Below, piece after piece: positions 36,184 through 48,285 of a DNA stretch of 64,000 nt (its first letter is position 1; the number at the start of each line of letters is the position of its first letter). The notes beneath the pieces are model-generated. The model was not told the DNA's origin. It did not search any database and saw only the letters and a program-made list of their open reading frames with translations. Origin of the DNA: Flavicella marina (lineage in GTDB: Bacteria > Bacteroidota > Bacteroidia > Flavobacteriales > Flavobacteriaceae); contig NZ_VYVA01000001.1 of the NCBI RefSeq assembly GCF_009193215.1, forward strand, positions 124,001 through 188,000. The letters are read 5' to 3'. The position numbers and the translations under genes are program-made.

Positions 36184-38721
36184 TTAGTCTTCTGATTGTT
36201 GTTCTGCATCTGCAGAAGTTTGTTCATTTACTCCTTCTGAATTTTCAATAGTTGTTTGGTCTTCAGTATCAACATCTTCATCTTCCTCATGCATCACTTT
36301 TGCCACAGCTGCAATTGAATCACTATCTTTAATATTGATAAGCTTCACTCCTTGCGTTGCTCTACCCATCACTCTTAAATCACTCACTGCTAAACGAATG
36401 GTAATACCTGATTTGTTGATAATCATCAAATCATCCTCATCAGTAACATTTTTGATCGCAACGACATCACCTGTCTTTTCAGATATATTCAAAGTTTTCA
36501 CTCCTTTTCCTCCACGATTCGTTATTCTGTAATCTTCAAGATCCGATCGTTTCCCATATCCTTTCTCTGAAACAACAAGAATATTACTATCCATATCATT
36601 TACAGCGACCATACCAACTACTTCATCACCTTCATGAGCTAAAGTTATTCCTCTAACCCCAGAAGCATTTCTACCCATTGGTCTTGTTTTCTCTTCTTCA
36701 AAACGGATAGATTTACCAGATTTTAATGCCAACATTACTTGACTATCACCAGTAGTTAATTTAGCTTCTAAAAGTTCATCACCCTCTTTAATTGTAATCG
36801 CAGCAATACCATTAGCTCTCGGACGAGAATATTGCTCTAACAAAGTCTTTTTAACCTGACCTTTTTTAGTAGCCATAATGATGTAATGACTGTTGATATA
36901 CTCTTGATCTTTTAAATCTTGTGTTACTAAGAATGCTTTTACTTTATCATCTGGTTCAATATTAATCAAGTTTTGCAATGCTCTACCTTTTGCTACTTTA
37001 CCTCCTTCCGGAATTTCGTAAACTCGCATCCAATATACTTTCCCTTTCTGGGTAAAGAACATCATATACTGGTGATTCGTCCCTACAAACAAATGCTCTA
37101 AGAAATCTTCATTTCTAGTAGAAACTCCTTTTTGACCACGACCTCCTCTATTTTGAGTTTTGTACTCTGTCAAAGGTGTACGCTTCACGTAACCCGCATG
37201 AGAAATAGTAACAACTACCTTAGAATCAGGAATCATATCTTCTATTCTCATATCAGCTCCTCCAAATTCAATCATCGACCTTCTCTCATCTCCGTATTTA
37301 TCTCTTACTTCAATAAGTTCGTCTTTGATAATCGTCATTCTTCGAGGCTCATTAGCTAGAATATCTTTTAAATCAGCAATCAACAACATGATTTCTTCGT
37401 ATTCACTTCTCAACTTGTCTTGTTCTAGACCTGTCAATTGACGTAAACGCATTTCAACGATTGCTTTCGCTTGTATCTCTGTCAAACTAAAACGTTCAAT
37501 CAATTTAGCTCTAGCTTCATCCGCATTGCTAGATGCTTTGATAATCGCAATAACTTCGTCAATATTATCACTTGCAATAATTAACCCTTCAAGAATATGT
37601 GCTCTAGCTTCAGCTTTCTTTAATTCAAATTCTGTTCGCCTAACAACAACTTCATGTCTATGCTCAACAAAATGATGAATCATTTGTTTCAAATTCAACA
37701 ACTCAGGTCGTCCATTGACTAAAGCGATATTGTTTACGCTAAATGATGTTTGTAACGCAGTATATTTGTATAATTTGTTTAAAACGATATTCGGAATAGC
37801 ATCTTTCTTTAAAACATACACAACCCTCATTCCATTTCTATCAGACTCGTCACGAATATTGGCAATTCCTTCAAGTTTTTTATCATTCACCAACTCAGCA
37901 GTCTTCTTGATCATTTCTGCTTTGTTGATTTGATATGGAATCTCGGTTACAATAATACAGTCTCTTCCTTTTACTTCTTCAAAAGAAGCTTTGGCGCGAA
38001 TTACAATTCTACCTCTTCCTGTATGAAACGCATCTTTGATTCCTTCTGTACCATACAATACTCCTCCAGTAGGGAAATCCGGTGCTTTGATGAATTGCAT
38101 TAACTCATCAATCTCTATTTCTCTGTTGTCTATATACGCTACTGTACCATTGACTACTTCAGTTAAGTTATGAGGTGGCATATTTGTTGCCATACCTACT
38201 GCAATACCTGAAGCTCCATTTACTAACAAAGTAGGAATACGCGTTGGCAAAACCGTAGGCTCTTTTAACGTATCATCAAAATTTAGTTTATGGTCTACTG
38301 TTTCTTTTTCGATATCTGCCATCATTTCTTCAGATATCTTTTTCATACGAACCTCCGTATAACGCATTGCTGCCGGACTATCCCCATCGACAGAACCAAA
38401 ATTCCCTTGTCCATCTACCATCATGTAGCGAACGCTCCAATCTTGAGCCATACGCACCATTGCATCGTATACTGAAGTATCACCATGTGGGTGATACTTT
38501 CCAAGTACCTCTCCAACAATTCTTGCCGACTTTTTATAAGACCCTGTGGCTTTAATACCCAACTCATGCATTCCAAACAAAACTCTTCGATGCACTGGTT
38601 TCAAACCATCTCTTACATCTGGTAAAGCCCTAGAAACGATTACAGACATTGAATAATCAATGTATGCGGATTTCATCTGTTCTTCAATATTGATAGGTAT
38701 CAACTTTTCCCCGTCTGCCAT
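36184..38721 (-). CDS. gyrA: DNA gyrase subunit A
   Basis: 845 residues. It starts with [20 protein letters not shown] and has the quinolone-resistance region [17 protein letters not shown]. The catalytic tyrosine is in [10 protein letters not shown]. The C-terminal beta-pinwheel has the GyrA box [10 protein letters not shown], the hallmark that separates GyrA from ParC, and six repeat blades to about residue 810. A Glu/Asp-rich tail follows. With GyrB it introduces negative supercoils using ATP. It is divergent from clpC, with a 262-base gap, and followed by the TPR gene. Confidence 0.97.
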   Translation of the reverse strand: MADGEKLIPINIEEQMKSAYIDYSMSVIVSRALPDVRDGLKPVHRRVLFGMHELGIKATGSYKKSARIVGEVLGKYHPHGDTSVYDAMVRMAQDWSVRYMMVDGQGNFGSVDGDSPAAMRYTEVRMKKISEEMMADIEKETVDHKLNFDDTLKEPTVLPTRIPTLLVNGASGIAVGMATNMPPHNLTEVVNGTVAYIDNREIEIDELMQFIKAPDFPTGGVLYGTEGIKDAFHTGRGRIVIRAKASFEEVKGRDCIIVTEIPYQINKAEMIKKTAELVNDKKLEGIANIRDESDRNGMRVVYVLKKDAIPNIVLNKLYKYTALQTSFSVNNIALVNGRPELLNLKQMIHHFVEHRHEVVVRRTEFELKKAEARAHILEGLIIASDNIDEVIAIIKASSNADEARAKLIERFSLTEIQAKAIVEMRLRQLTGLEQDKLRSEYEEIMLLIADLKDILANEPRRMTIIKDELIEVRDKYGDERRSMIEFGGADMRIEDMIPDSKVVVTISHAGYVKRTPLTEYKTQNRGGRGQKGVSTRNEDFLEHLFVGTNHQYMMFFTQKGKVYWMRVYEIPEGGKVAKGRALQNLINIEPDDKVKAFLVTQDLKDQEYINSHYIIMATKKGQVKKTLLEQYSRPRANGIAAITIKEGDELLEAKLTTGDSQVMLALKSGKSIRFEEEKTRPMGRNASGVRGITLAHEGDEVVGMVAVNDMDSNILVVSEKGYGKRSDLEDYRITNRGGKGVKTLNISEKTGDVVAIKNVTDEDDLMIINKSGITIRLAVSDLRVMGRATQGVKLINIKDSDSIAAVAKVMHEEDEDVDTEDQTTIENSEGVNEQTSADAEQQSED

Positions 38722-38983
38722 ATAAATATATTTTATTTTTTACGTGATTTTTTTCTGAAAAGCAAGATACAATTTTTAGTGTTTTTAGCAAGAAAAACCA
38801 ACGCTACATTTAGATAGAGTTATTAACATTTTTCATTCGTTTTTAACAGTTTTTAGACAACTGAAAATCAAGTACTTTTTTCTAAAAAAATGTTAATACT
38901 GCATTTTTTTAATAACAATGGATAAAAATTTGTAATTTTTTATAAAAATTTCTACTAAATTTACCTAAATCAAATCAAAAACT

Positions 38984-41527
38984 ATGGACGATAATTTCTC
39001 ACAAAAAGTAAAAGATGTTATAGGATACAGCAAAGAGGAAGCATTAAGACTGAGCCATGATTTTATTGGTACGGAACACTTAATACTAGGCATACTCAGA
39101 AAAGCTGAAGGGAAAGCTATTGACATATTGACATCATTAGATGTAAATCTTGATTATTTAAAGAAAAAAACAGAAGCTTTGAACCCTTCAGAGCCTTCTT
39201 TGAATTCAGATACAGACAAGAAAAAACTTCATTTAACTCGACAAGCTGAAAAAGCGTTGAAGACAACTTTCTTAGAAGCAAAACTATATCAAGACACCGC
39301 GGTAAATACTGGGCACTTGTTGTTATGCATTTTAAGAAATGAAAATGACCCTACAACGAAACTGTTAAATGGTTTTGAAATCAATTACAATGAAGTGAAA
39401 GCTTTATTCAAACAATTGAGTGAAAATCATGACGAATTTTCAGATTTACCTACTGCAGAAAGCAATCAAGACGATGAGTTCGAAAGCAACAAACCAAATC
39501 CTTTCGATCCGCAACCTTCAAAAGGAAAAACAGTGACAAAATCAAAAACACCTGTTTTAGATAATTTTGGAAGAGATTTAACTTCCCTTGCAGAAGAGCA
39601 CAAATTAGACCCTGTTGTTGGTCGAACTGAAGAAATTGAGAGGGTCTCTCAGATCTTAAGTAGACGCAAAAAAAACAACCCAATGCTTATTGGAGAACCA
39701 GGAGTAGGGAAATCTGCAATTGCTGAAGGTCTTGCCTTGCGAATTGTGCAACGTAAAGTATCACGAATACTTTTTGATAAACGCATCGTATCACTAGATC
39801 TGGCAAGTTTAGTTGCTGGAACGAAGTATCGCGGACAGTTCGAAGAACGCATGAAAGCTTTGATGAATGAGTTAGAAAAAAATCAAGATATCATCTTATT
39901 TATCGATGAAATACACACCATTGTAGGTGCAGGAGGTGCAACCGGCTCATTGGATGCTTCTAACATGTTAAAACCTGCATTAGCTAGAGGAGAAATTCAA
40001 TGTATTGGCGCAACGACTTTAGACGAGTACCGTCAAAACATCGAAAAAGATGGTGCCTTAGAAAGACGTTTTCAAAAAATTATTGTTGAGCCTACATCAA
40101 TTGAAGAAACGGTGCAAATTCTTCACAACGTAAAAGAGCGCTACGAAGATCATCATAATGTGATTTACACTCCAGGTGCAATTGAAGCTTGTGTGAAATT
40201 AACAAATAGATACATGACTGATCGTTTTCTTCCGGACAAAGCTATTGATGCGTTGGATGAAGCTGGATCTAGAATTCACATTACCAATATTGTAGTACCC
40301 CAACAAATCATTGAGTTGGAAAATAAGCTTGAAGAAATCAAAACAAGTAAAACAAACGCTGTAAACCGTCAAAAATACGAAGAGGCAGCGAAACTCAGAG
40401 ATGACGAGAAAAACATTGAAGCGGCTCTAAAATCAGCTCAAAACCAATGGGAAGAAGCATCCAAAGAAAATAAAGAAATTGTTACTGAAGACAATGTTGC
40501 AGAAGTTGTTTCGATGATGACCGGAATCCCTGTAAACAGAGTCGCTGAAGCAGAAAGCAATAGACTTAGCGAATTACCGGACAAAATAAAGGGAAAAGTA
40601 ATTGGTCAAGACGATGCAGTGGCAAAAGTTGTAAAAGCCATACAAAGAAATAGAATCGGTTTAAAAGATCCGAACAAACCTATCGGTTCGTTTATATTTT
40701 TAGGATCTACAGGTGTCGGTAAAACACAACTTGCAAAAATTTTAGCAAGCGAATTATTTGATTCAAGTGATTCTTTAATTCGTATCGATATGAGCGAGTA
40801 TATGGAAAAATTTTCAATCTCTAGATTGATCGGAGCCCCTCCAGGATATGTAGGTTATGAAGAAGGAGGTCAATTGACAGAAAAAGTTAGACGCAAACCT
40901 TATGCTGTAGTACTTTTAGATGAAATTGAAAAAGCCCATCCAGATGTTTTCAATATGCTTCTGCAAGTTTTAGACGAAGGATTTGTTACGGACAGTTTAG
41001 GAAGAAAGATAGACTTTAGAAATACAGTTATCATAATGACTTCGAACATAGGAGCTCGTCAATTGAAAGACTTCGGTGGTGGAGTTGGTTTCGGAACTGC
41101 TGCCAAAGAACAGCAAGCCAATGATCACGCAAAAGGAATTATTGAGAATGCATTGAAAAAATCTTTCGCACCTGAATTCTTAAACCGAATTGATGACGTA
41201 ATCATATTTAATGCTCTAGAAAGAGAGGACATCCATAAAATCATTACGATTGAATTGAAAAAACTTCTTGACAGAGTTTCTAAACTTGGCTACACGTTAA
41301 CTTTAAGTGACAAGGCTAAGGATTATATCGCTGAAAAAGGTTTTGATAAAAACTATGGAGCGAGACCTTTAAAACGAGCTATTCAAAAATATGTTGAAGA
41401 TACTTTAGCGGAAGAAATCGTAAATTCGAAACTTTCTGAGGGAGATTCGATACTTATGGATCTCGATTCCAAAACTAATGATCTCACCATAAAAATAGTT
41501 AAGAACAAAGAAGAAACATCGAAATAA
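38984..41527 (+). CDS. clpC: ATP-dependent Clp protease ATP-binding subunit ClpC
   Basis: 847 residues. A double Clp-N domain (1-150) is followed by AAA-1 with [15 protein letters not shown], a UVR-like middle segment [16 protein letters not shown], and AAA-2 with [12 protein letters not shown] and [14 protein letters not shown]. The UVR motif marks ClpC rather than ClpB, and a ClpP-docking loop is expected near the AAA-2 core. It unfolds proteins for ClpP. Upstream, TAAATTTA (38956-38963) with a TTTG 23 bases before it is a weak promoter candidate. No CtsR or mcsAB genes are present, so it is not controlled as in Firmicutes. Confidence 0.95.
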   Translation: MDDNFSQKVKDVIGYSKEEALRLSHDFIGTEHLILGILRKAEGKAIDILTSLDVNLDYLKKKTEALNPSEPSLNSDTDKKKLHLTRQAEKALKTTFLEAKLYQDTAVNTGHLLLCILRNENDPTTKLLNGFEINYNEVKALFKQLSENHDEFSDLPTAESNQDDEFESNKPNPFDPQPSKGKTVTKSKTPVLDNFGRDLTSLAEEHKLDPVVGRTEEIERVSQILSRRKKNNPMLIGEPGVGKSAIAEGLALRIVQRKVSRILFDKRIVSLDLASLVAGTKYRGQFEERMKALMNELEKNQDIILFIDEIHTIVGAGGATGSLDASNMLKPALARGEIQCIGATTLDEYRQNIEKDGALERRFQKIIVEPTSIEETVQILHNVKERYEDHHNVIYTPGAIEACVKLTNRYMTDRFLPDKAIDALDEAGSRIHITNIVVPQQIIELENKLEEIKTSKTNAVNRQKYEEAAKLRDDEKNIEAALKSAQNQWEEASKENKEIVTEDNVAEVVSMMTGIPVNRVAEAESNRLSELPDKIKGKVIGQDDAVAKVVKAIQRNRIGLKDPNKPIGSFIFLGSTGVGKTQLAKILASELFDSSDSLIRIDMSEYMEKFSISRLIGAPPGYVGYEEGGQLTEKVRRKPYAVVLLDEIEKAHPDVFNMLLQVLDEGFVTDSLGRKIDFRNTVIIMTSNIGARQLKDFGGGVGFGTAAKEQQANDHAKGIIENALKKSFAPEFLNRIDDVIIFNALEREDIHKIITIELKKLLDRVSKLGYTLTLSDKAKDYIAEKGFDKNYGARPLKRAIQKYVEDTLAEEIVNSKLSEGDSILMDLDSKTNDLTIKIVKNKEETSK

Positions 41528-41555
41528 AAAAAAGAGCCATCAGGCTCTTTTTTTT
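41525..41555. terminator. Bidirectional terminator (clpC / pentein-fold gene)
   Basis: AAAGAGCC and GGCTCTTT around a 4-base loop, with A and T runs on both sides, between the convergent genes. Confidence 0.9.
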
Positions 41556-41557
41556 AT

Positions 41558-42388
41558 TTATAATTTTACGAAAAACGTACGAATACTATAACCTAGTTCC
41601 TTTTCAATCCTATCCAGAGAAACCGATAAAATAGTACCATAGTTTTCTAATTTATTAATTTGATCGGACGTTAAACATTTTTCGGCTGTCGAAGACATAA
41701 CAAGAACGCTTTCATCGGAGTTATTTTTTACCTGCATCATTTCTCCTACGAAGTTTTTTGATTGTTTTTCAGTTATATAAATCAATTCTTTTCCAAATCT
41801 TTTAAGTTGAGAAACTACAAGTTTTCGTTCTTTTTTATCTTTTATCAACTCACCACAAAACAATATAAAATCACCACAAATATTAATCACACTACTTGAA
41901 TACATCACTTCTTGGTTGTTCATATACATCCCAGAAAACACCACTGGAGTAAACTCTAAATCTTCACAAAATTCAATAAACAAACTTTCATCGGTTTTAC
42001 TCGAAACACATGCAAAAGCTACTGAGGCTTCCTCATCATAAACTACACTAGAACTGCCTTCCAAAAATGCACCATCCAATTCTGCATCTGAATAATCAAT
42101 GACATTCAAAATTTTATATCCAGAAGATTCAGCAATATCAAGTACCCTTTCATCTCTTAATTTTTGACGTTCATTAGAAGCTAAAGGGTAAACTACTACA
42201 TTACCCGAACCCATAAAACCAATCCAATCGTTTAATAATAGTACATTCAAATTGGGTTTTTCAGAATGTACGATATTTAAGGAAACGTTGTTTTCTGTAA
42301 CCGAATTAATCAATGATTCAATTTCATTAGCGAATTCTGGATTCACTTTTTTAAGAAGCGGCTTTACCAACAATAAATTATCACCCAT
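41558..42388 (-). CDS. Pentein-fold (amidinotransferase/CtlX-like) protein, catalytic residues missing
   Basis: 276 residues from the ATG at 42388. An in-frame ATG at 42412 lies inside the gltA terminator hairpin and would add MRFFFFCI, so it is less likely, though neither has a good ribosome site. The sequence follows the amidinotransferase/CtlX family along its length: LLLVKP, LNDW (53-55), FLEGSSSVVYDEEASVAFACVSSKTD (108-133) for the family's LEGTGS block, KQSKNFVGEMMQV, and MSSTAEKCLTSDQINKLE. However, the family's Y-H-T-N block is YMNN (His replaced by Met146), and the C-terminal GGGSxRC block is LGYSIRTFF (Cys replaced by Thr271). It is therefore probably not an active hydrolase or transferase and may bind guanidino compounds or act as a partner. 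It follows gltA, separated by a terminator. Family assignment is from memory. Confidence 0.65.
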   Translation of the reverse strand: MGDNLLLVKPLLKKVNPEFANEIESLINSVTENNVSLNIVHSEKPNLNVLLLNDWIGFMGSGNVVVYPLASNERQKLRDERVLDIAESSGYKILNVIDYSDAELDGAFLEGSSSVVYDEEASVAFACVSSKTDESLFIEFCEDLEFTPVVFSGMYMNNQEVMYSSSVINICGDFILFCGELIKDKKERKLVVSQLKRFGKELIYITEKQSKNFVGEMMQVKNNSDESVLVMSSTAEKCLTSDQINKLENYGTILSVSLDRIEKELGYSIRTFFVKL

Positions 42389-42393
42389 AATGC

Positions 42394-42433
42394 AAAAAAA
42401 GAAAAACCTCATAGCATCAATACTATGAGGTTT
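42394..42433 (-). terminator. Terminator after gltA
   Basis: AAACCTCATAG and CTATGAGGTTT form a perfect 11-bp stem with an 8-base loop, followed on the minus strand by TTCTTTTTTT. It ends six bases before the pentein-fold gene start. Confidence 0.88.
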
Positions 42434-42452
42434 GTATATTTAGATTAAAAAA

Positions 42453-43739
42453 TTATCTATTCTCTACAGAAACAAAATCTCTTAATTTCTCTCCAACATA
42501 CAATTGACGAGGACGCCCGATTGGCTCATGTTTGATTCTCATCTCCTTCCATTGAGCGATCCATCCTGGTAGTCTACCCATTGCAAACATCACAGTAAAC
42601 ATTTCTACAGGAATTCCCAATGCTCTGTATATAATTCCAGAATAGAAATCAACATTCGGATATAAATTACGAGCTTTAAAGTACTCATCACTTAACGCAA
42701 CTTTTTCAAGACCTTTCGCGATATCCAAAACTGGATCATTGATACCTAAATCAGCCAATACTTCTTCAGCTGCAACCTGAATAATTTTTGCTCTCGGATC
42801 AAAGTTTTTGTAAACTCTATGTCCGAATCCCATCAATCTAAACGGATCATTTTTATCTTTAGCTTTCTCAATATATTTATTGTAATCTCCACCATCATTT
42901 TTGATATCTTCCAACATCTCAATTACCGCTTGATTCGCACCACCATGCAAAGGTCCCCACAAAGCAGAAACACCAGCTGAAATAGATGCAAACAAACCAG
43001 CATGTGAAGATCCTACAATTCTAACAGTAGATGTAGAACAGTTTTGCTCATGATCTGCATGAAGAATCAACAACTTATCCAAAGCATTTAAAACAATTGG
43101 ATTGATTTTAAATTCATCATTTGGTTTGTTGAACATCATTTTATAAAGATTTTCAACATAACCTAAATGCACATCACCATAATCTAATGGCAAACCTTGT
43201 TTTTTACGTAAAGTCCATGCTGCTAATACAGGAAATTTAGCCATCAATTTAACAATGGCATCGTACATATCATCGCGAGATTCAATATTAACCGACTCTG
43301 GATTAAATGCGATCAATGAACTCGTCAACGCTGATACAACTCCCATCGGGTGTGCTGACTTTGGAAATCCATCTAAAATCTTTTTGATATCTTCATCAAC
43401 TAAAGCCTCAGCACTAATGTCATCGTGAAACTTTTGCAATTGCTCAGCAGTTGGTAACTCACCAAAAATTAGCAAGTAAGAAGTTTCTAAAAAGTTTGAC
43501 TTTGCAGCTAAATCTTCGATAGAGTATCCTCTATATCTTAAAATACCTTTCTCTCCATCTAAAAAAGTAACAGCACTCTCGCAAGACCCTGTATTCTTAT
43601 AACCCGAATCTAACGTAATTACTCCCTCAGTAGCGGCTCTCAATGATTTAATATCAATTGCTAATTCGTTTTCAGTTCCTTGCATTAAAGGAAATTCGTA
43701 TTTTTTACCGTTTACTTCTAGTTTCGCTATATCAGACAT
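42453..43739 (-). CDS. gltA: Citrate synthase (type I, hexameric class)
   Basis: 428 residues, the length of the long, NADH-sensitive class of Gram-negative bacteria. Catalytic blocks are present: HADHEQNCSTSTVR with the first active-site His, GPLHGGANQAVIEML with the second, and MGFGHRVYKNFDPRA. It condenses oxaloacetate and acetyl-CoA to citrate, the first step of the TCA cycle. It has its own -7 box and terminator and lies downstream of eno and carA, in an order I recall from other Flavobacteria. Confidence 0.96.
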   Translation of the reverse strand: MSDIAKLEVNGKKYEFPLMQGTENELAIDIKSLRAATEGVITLDSGYKNTGSCESAVTFLDGEKGILRYRGYSIEDLAAKSNFLETSYLLIFGELPTAEQLQKFHDDISAEALVDEDIKKILDGFPKSAHPMGVVSALTSSLIAFNPESVNIESRDDMYDAIVKLMAKFPVLAAWTLRKKQGLPLDYGDVHLGYVENLYKMMFNKPNDEFKINPIVLNALDKLLILHADHEQNCSTSTVRIVGSSHAGLFASISAGVSALWGPLHGGANQAVIEMLEDIKNDGGDYNKYIEKAKDKNDPFRLMGFGHRVYKNFDPRAKIIQVAAEEVLADLGINDPVLDIAKGLEKVALSDEYFKARNLYPNVDFYSGIIYRALGIPVEMFTVMFAMGRLPGWIAQWKEMRIKHEPIGRPRQLYVGEKLRDFVSVENR

Positions 43740-43783
43740 ATTCTATTTATTTTAAGTTTCTCAGGTTTGGTTTCTAAGAGTTG

Positions 43784-43791
43784 CAAATTTA
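43784..43791 (-). promoter_or_regulatory. Putative -7 box for gltA
   Basis: TAAATTTG on the minus strand, 44 bases before the start. The nearest TTTG upstream is 23 bases away, a little farther than usual. Confidence 0.55.
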
Positions 43792-43962
43792 CATAAAATA
43801 GGTTGTTTTTACCACAAAAATAATCGCAATAAATATGGTGTTTTTTTAAGAAAACCATAAAATTACATACACAATCACCTAATACGTTAGTGTAAATAAG
43901 GCATTTTTCAATAATTGTAATGAAAACAATAATCAGAAAACGCATATTTTTAAATATAATGC

Positions 43963-43992
43963 AAAAAAAAGCCCCTTCTTAATAGAAGGGGC
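43963..43992 (-). terminator. Terminator after eno
   Basis: GCCCCTTCT and AGAAGGGGC form a perfect GC-rich 9-bp stem with a 4-base loop, followed by eight T residues on the minus strand. Confidence 0.93.
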
Positions 43993-44013
43993 CTTTAATT
44001 CTACAGTAAAGAA

Positions 44014-45321
<1,308 letters not shown>

Positions 45322-45425
45322 TTATTCTTAAATCGTATGCAATTTACAAAACACCTGTAATCCCACACTTTAATTTTATTTTATTTCCTAAATCGTATTC
45401 GTAAAACCAATCCCAATTTAAGACA

Positions 45426-45453
45426 AATTTCTTCATTTAAAAATGAAGAAATT
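45426..45453 (-). terminator. Probable terminator after carA
   Basis: Perfect 13-bp inverted repeat AATTTCTTCATTT / AAATGAAGAAATT with a 2-base centre, 9 bases past the carA stop. The T run after it on the minus strand is short and broken, so the call is weaker than the others. Confidence 0.55.
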
Positions 45454-45462
45454 GTTATCGAT

Positions 45463-46563
45463 TTACTTCTTTAAACTATCAATAAATTGATCGAATAAAT
45501 AAGAAGAATCATGAGGTCCAGGATTTGCTTCTGGATGGTACTGAACTGAAAAACAATTTTTGTCTTTGATACGAATACCAGCCACCGTATTGTCATTCAA
45601 ATGAATGTGAGTCACTTCAACTTTATCATTCCCTTCTAAAGAAGCTCTATCAATTACGAAACCATGGTTTTGAGAAGTAATCTCTCCTTTTCCAGTGATC
45701 AAATTCTTTACAGGGTGATTGATACCTCTATGTCCATTATGCATCTTTTTCGTAGATACTCCTTGAGAAATACCAATTACTTGATGCCCTAGACAGATAC
45801 CAAACAATGGTAAATTTTGTTCAATGATTTCTCCTGCAACTTTTTGTGCATTTTTTAAAGGCTCAGGATCTCCAGGCCCATTTGATAAAAAGTATCCATC
45901 AGGATTAAACCCTTTCAATTCTTCTAAAGAAGCCGTATTTGGAAATACTTTAATATAACAATCTCTCTTCGCAAGATTTCTTAAAATATTAGTTTTGATA
46001 CCTAAATCAAGTGCTGATACTTTGTAGCTAGCATTTTCATCACCATAAAAATAAGGTTCTTTTGTTGATACTGTAGAAGCCAAATCCAATCCTTCCATAT
46101 TTGGTACTTCTTTTAATTGGGCTTTTAGACTCTCAACATTATCAACTTCAGTTGAAATTACAGCGTTCATAGCACCTTTATCTCTAATATAACTTACTAC
46201 AGCTCTTGTATCAACATCTGTAATAGCAAGTAAATTATGTTTTTCTAAGTACGCTTCTAACGAACCTGAAGATCTATCTCTAGAGTAAGGAAAACTAAAG
46301 TTTCGGCAAATTAAACCAGCAATTTTAATTCCATTTGATTCCACTTCATCATCATTCACACCATAGTTTCCTATATGTGCATTCGTAGTCACCATCAATT
46401 GACCCGAATAAGATGGATCTGTAAAGATTTCTTGGTAACCAGTCATTCCTGTATTGTAACAAACTTCACCAAATGAAGAACCTTCGATACCTACCGATTT
46501 TCCTTCAAAAATAGTTCCATCTTCTAATAATAAAATTGCCTTTTTTAAATTTTTATAATTCAT
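45463..46563 (-). CDS. carA: Carbamoyl-phosphate synthase small subunit
   Basis: 366 residues. The N-terminal domain (1-150) has LLEDGTIFEGKSVG and TGMTGYQEIFTDPSY. The C-terminal class I glutamine amidotransferase domain has the nucleophile cysteine in LFGICLGHQVIG and the His-Glu pair in QYHPEANPGPHDS. It releases ammonia from glutamine for the large subunit CarB, giving carbamoyl phosphate for arginine and pyrimidine synthesis. carB is not adjacent: the next genes are eno and gltA. The gene follows rplQ but has its own -7 box behind the ribosomal terminator, with a leader of about 60 bases. Confidence 0.96.
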   Translation of the reverse strand: MNYKNLKKAILLLEDGTIFEGKSVGIEGSSFGEVCYNTGMTGYQEIFTDPSYSGQLMVTTNAHIGNYGVNDDEVESNGIKIAGLICRNFSFPYSRDRSSGSLEAYLEKHNLLAITDVDTRAVVSYIRDKGAMNAVISTEVDNVESLKAQLKEVPNMEGLDLASTVSTKEPYFYGDENASYKVSALDLGIKTNILRNLAKRDCYIKVFPNTASLEELKGFNPDGYFLSNGPGDPEPLKNAQKVAGEIIEQNLPLFGICLGHQVIGISQGVSTKKMHNGHRGINHPVKNLITGKGEITSQNHGFVIDRASLEGNDKVEVTHIHLNDNTVAGIRIKDKNCFSVQYHPEANPGPHDSSYLFDQFIDSLKK

Positions 46564-46628
46564 GTGTATAAGATCTACGTTCGTTGAAAACTATCAACTC
46601 AAAATTATTATGTACTTTTTTTGCTGTG

Positions 46629-46636
46629 CAAAGATA
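46629..46636 (-). promoter_or_regulatory. Putative -7 box for carA
   Basis: TATCTTTG on the minus strand, followed by a leader of about 60 bases to the ATG at 46563. No clear TTG at -33. Confidence 0.55.
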
Positions 46637-46668
46637 CTTAAAGCACTTTACATTTCCTTGTGGTATAT

Positions 46669-46704
46669 AAAAAAAGGATAAACTAAAAAATAGTTTATCC
46701 TTTT
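46669..46704 (-). terminator. Terminator after rplQ (end of ribosomal cluster)
   Basis: AAAAGGATAAACTA and TAGTTTATCCTTTT form a 14-bp perfect stem with a 5-base loop and a T run on the minus strand. Confidence 0.92.
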
Positions 46705-46729
46705 ATATAATTGTTATTTATATAACATC

Positions 46730-47212
46730 TTATTCTTCTGAAGATTTAGTTTCCTCAGCAGCAGCATCAGCAGCAGGTGCTACAGCAGCATCAGCTTTCT
46801 TTCTACCTCTACGAGTCGACTTTTTCTTCTTAGCTCCATTTGGATTGTAAACTTCGTTGTAATCAACTAATTCCACCATACACATAGAAGCATTATCTCC
46901 TTGACGGTTTCCTAATTTGATGATACGAATATATCCTCCTGGACGATCAGCAACCTTTACTGAAACTTCTTTGAATAATTCAGTTACAGCATACTTGTTT
47001 TTCAAAACACTAAATACCAATCTACGGTTATGTGTAGTATCGTTTTTAGATTTTGTAATGATAGGTTCAACAAATTGACGCAAAGCTTTTGCTTTCGCTT
47101 CTGTTGTGTTAATACGTTTGTGCTCAATTAATGAACAAGCCATATTAGCTAACATTGCTTTTCTATGCGCTGTTTGTCTTCCTAAATGGTTGAATTTTTT
47201 TCCGTGTCTCAT
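46730..47212 (-). CDS. rplQ: 50S ribosomal protein L17
   Basis: 160 residues. The conserved core is [34 protein letters not shown]. The core ends near residue 115, and a Lys/Ala/Glu-rich tail of about 45 residues ([21 protein letters not shown]) extends it beyond the 127 residues of the E. coli protein. L17 sits near the peptide exit tunnel. Last gene of the cluster. The 60-base gap to rpoA contains a strong hairpin, described separately. Confidence 0.97.
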   Translation of the reverse strand: MRHGKKFNHLGRQTAHRKAMLANMACSLIEHKRINTTEAKAKALRQFVEPIITKSKNDTTHNRRLVFSVLKNKYAVTELFKEVSVKVADRPGGYIRIIKLGNRQGDNASMCMVELVDYNEVYNPNGAKKKKSTRRGRKKADAAVAPAADAAAEETKSSEE

Positions 47213-47227
47213 GACCTTTTGTTTTTG

Positions 47228-47271
47228 CTTTCATCTTGCTCAACTCATTATTGAGGAGCAAATTATGAAAG
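47228..47271 (-). other. Strong hairpin between rpoA and rplQ
   Basis: On the minus strand CTTTCAT-AAT-TTGCTC-CTCA-ATAA-TGAG-TT-GAGCAA-G-ATGAAAG folds into a stem of 7, 6 and 4 bp with small bulges. It has no T run behind it, so it is not a standard terminator. It begins two bases after the rpoA stop codon and ends 15 bases before rplQ. It may be an RNase site, a translation control element or a protein-binding site. Confidence 0.7.
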
Positions 47272-47272
47272 A

Positions 47273-48265
47273 TTAATCTTTATCTAATTTGTATTTGCTT
47301 AAATCCATACCGAAATTCAAACCTTTTACATGAACTAATTCATCTAATTCTGTTAAAGATTTTTTACCGAAGTTACGGAACTTCATTAAGTCATTTTTGT
47401 TGAATGATACTAAATCACCAAGAGTTTCAACTTCCGCAGCTTTCAAACAGTTCAACGCTCTAACTGATAAATCCATATCAATTAATTTTGTTTTCAACAA
47501 TTGACGCATATGTAAAGATTCTTCATCATATGTTTCAGTTTGAGCAATTTCGTCTGCCTCTAAAGTAATTCTCTCATCAGAGAACAACATAAAGTGGTGA
47601 ATCAAAATTTTTGCTGCTTCAGTTAATGCATCCTTTGGGTTTATAGAACCATCAGTAACGATATCAAAAACTAATTTTTCGTAATCCGTTTTTTGTTCTA
47701 CACGGAAGTTTTCTACTGCATACTTTACATTCTTAATAGGAGTGTAAATAGAATCAGTAAAAATCGTTCCAACAGGCACATTTACTTTCTTGTTTTCTTC
47801 TGCAGGTACAAATCCTCTACCTTTTTCGATAGTGATTTCCATATCAAACTTCACATTGCTCTCTAAGTTACAGATAACTAAATCTGGATTCAATACTTGG
47901 AAACCAGAAGTGAATTTTTGAATATCTCCTGCTGTGATTTGCTCTTGTCCTGAAACTGAAATAGAAACTGTTTCTCTATCAGTATCTTCTATTTGTTTCT
48001 TAAAGCGTACTTGCTTAAGATTAAGGATAATTTCAGTAACATCTTCCACGACTCCTTCTATAGTAGAAAATTCATGCTCTACACCCTCTTTTCTGATAGA
48101 TGTGATCGCGAATCCTTCTAAAGAAGAAAGTAATACTCTTCTCAATGCGTTACCTACTGTTAAACCAAAACCTGGTTCTAAAGGTCTAAACTCAAATCTA
48201 CCTTCGAAATCAGTAGATTCAATCATTATTACTTTGTCGGGTTTCTGAAAATTTAAAATTGCCAT
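47273..48265 (-). CDS. rpoA: RNA polymerase alpha subunit
   Basis: 330 residues. The N-terminal dimer domain (1-235) has [29 protein letters not shown] linker precedes the C-terminal domain (about 255-330) with [34 protein letters not shown], the helix-hairpin-helix region that contacts UP elements and activators. It assembles core RNA polymerase. It lies 20 bases after rpsD and before rplQ. Confidence 0.98.
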   Translation of the reverse strand: MAILNFQKPDKVIMIESTDFEGRFEFRPLEPGFGLTVGNALRRVLLSSLEGFAITSIRKEGVEHEFSTIEGVVEDVTEIILNLKQVRFKKQIEDTDRETVSISVSGQEQITAGDIQKFTSGFQVLNPDLVICNLESNVKFDMEITIEKGRGFVPAEENKKVNVPVGTIFTDSIYTPIKNVKYAVENFRVEQKTDYEKLVFDIVTDGSINPKDALTEAAKILIHHFMLFSDERITLEADEIAQTETYDEESLHMRQLLKTKLIDMDLSVRALNCLKAAEVETLGDLVSFNKNDLMKFRNFGKKSLTELDELVHVKGLNFGMDLSKYKLDKD

Positions 48266-48285
48266 AGTTTAACGGGTGTCAAAAA

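Noticed and set aside
42388-42412. Phe-rich start (MRFFFFCI) of the pentein-fold frame, resembling a second Phe leader peptide
   Set aside because: It is the T run and loop arm of the gltA terminator read as codons. There is no stop, no alternative hairpin and no aromatic gene behind it.
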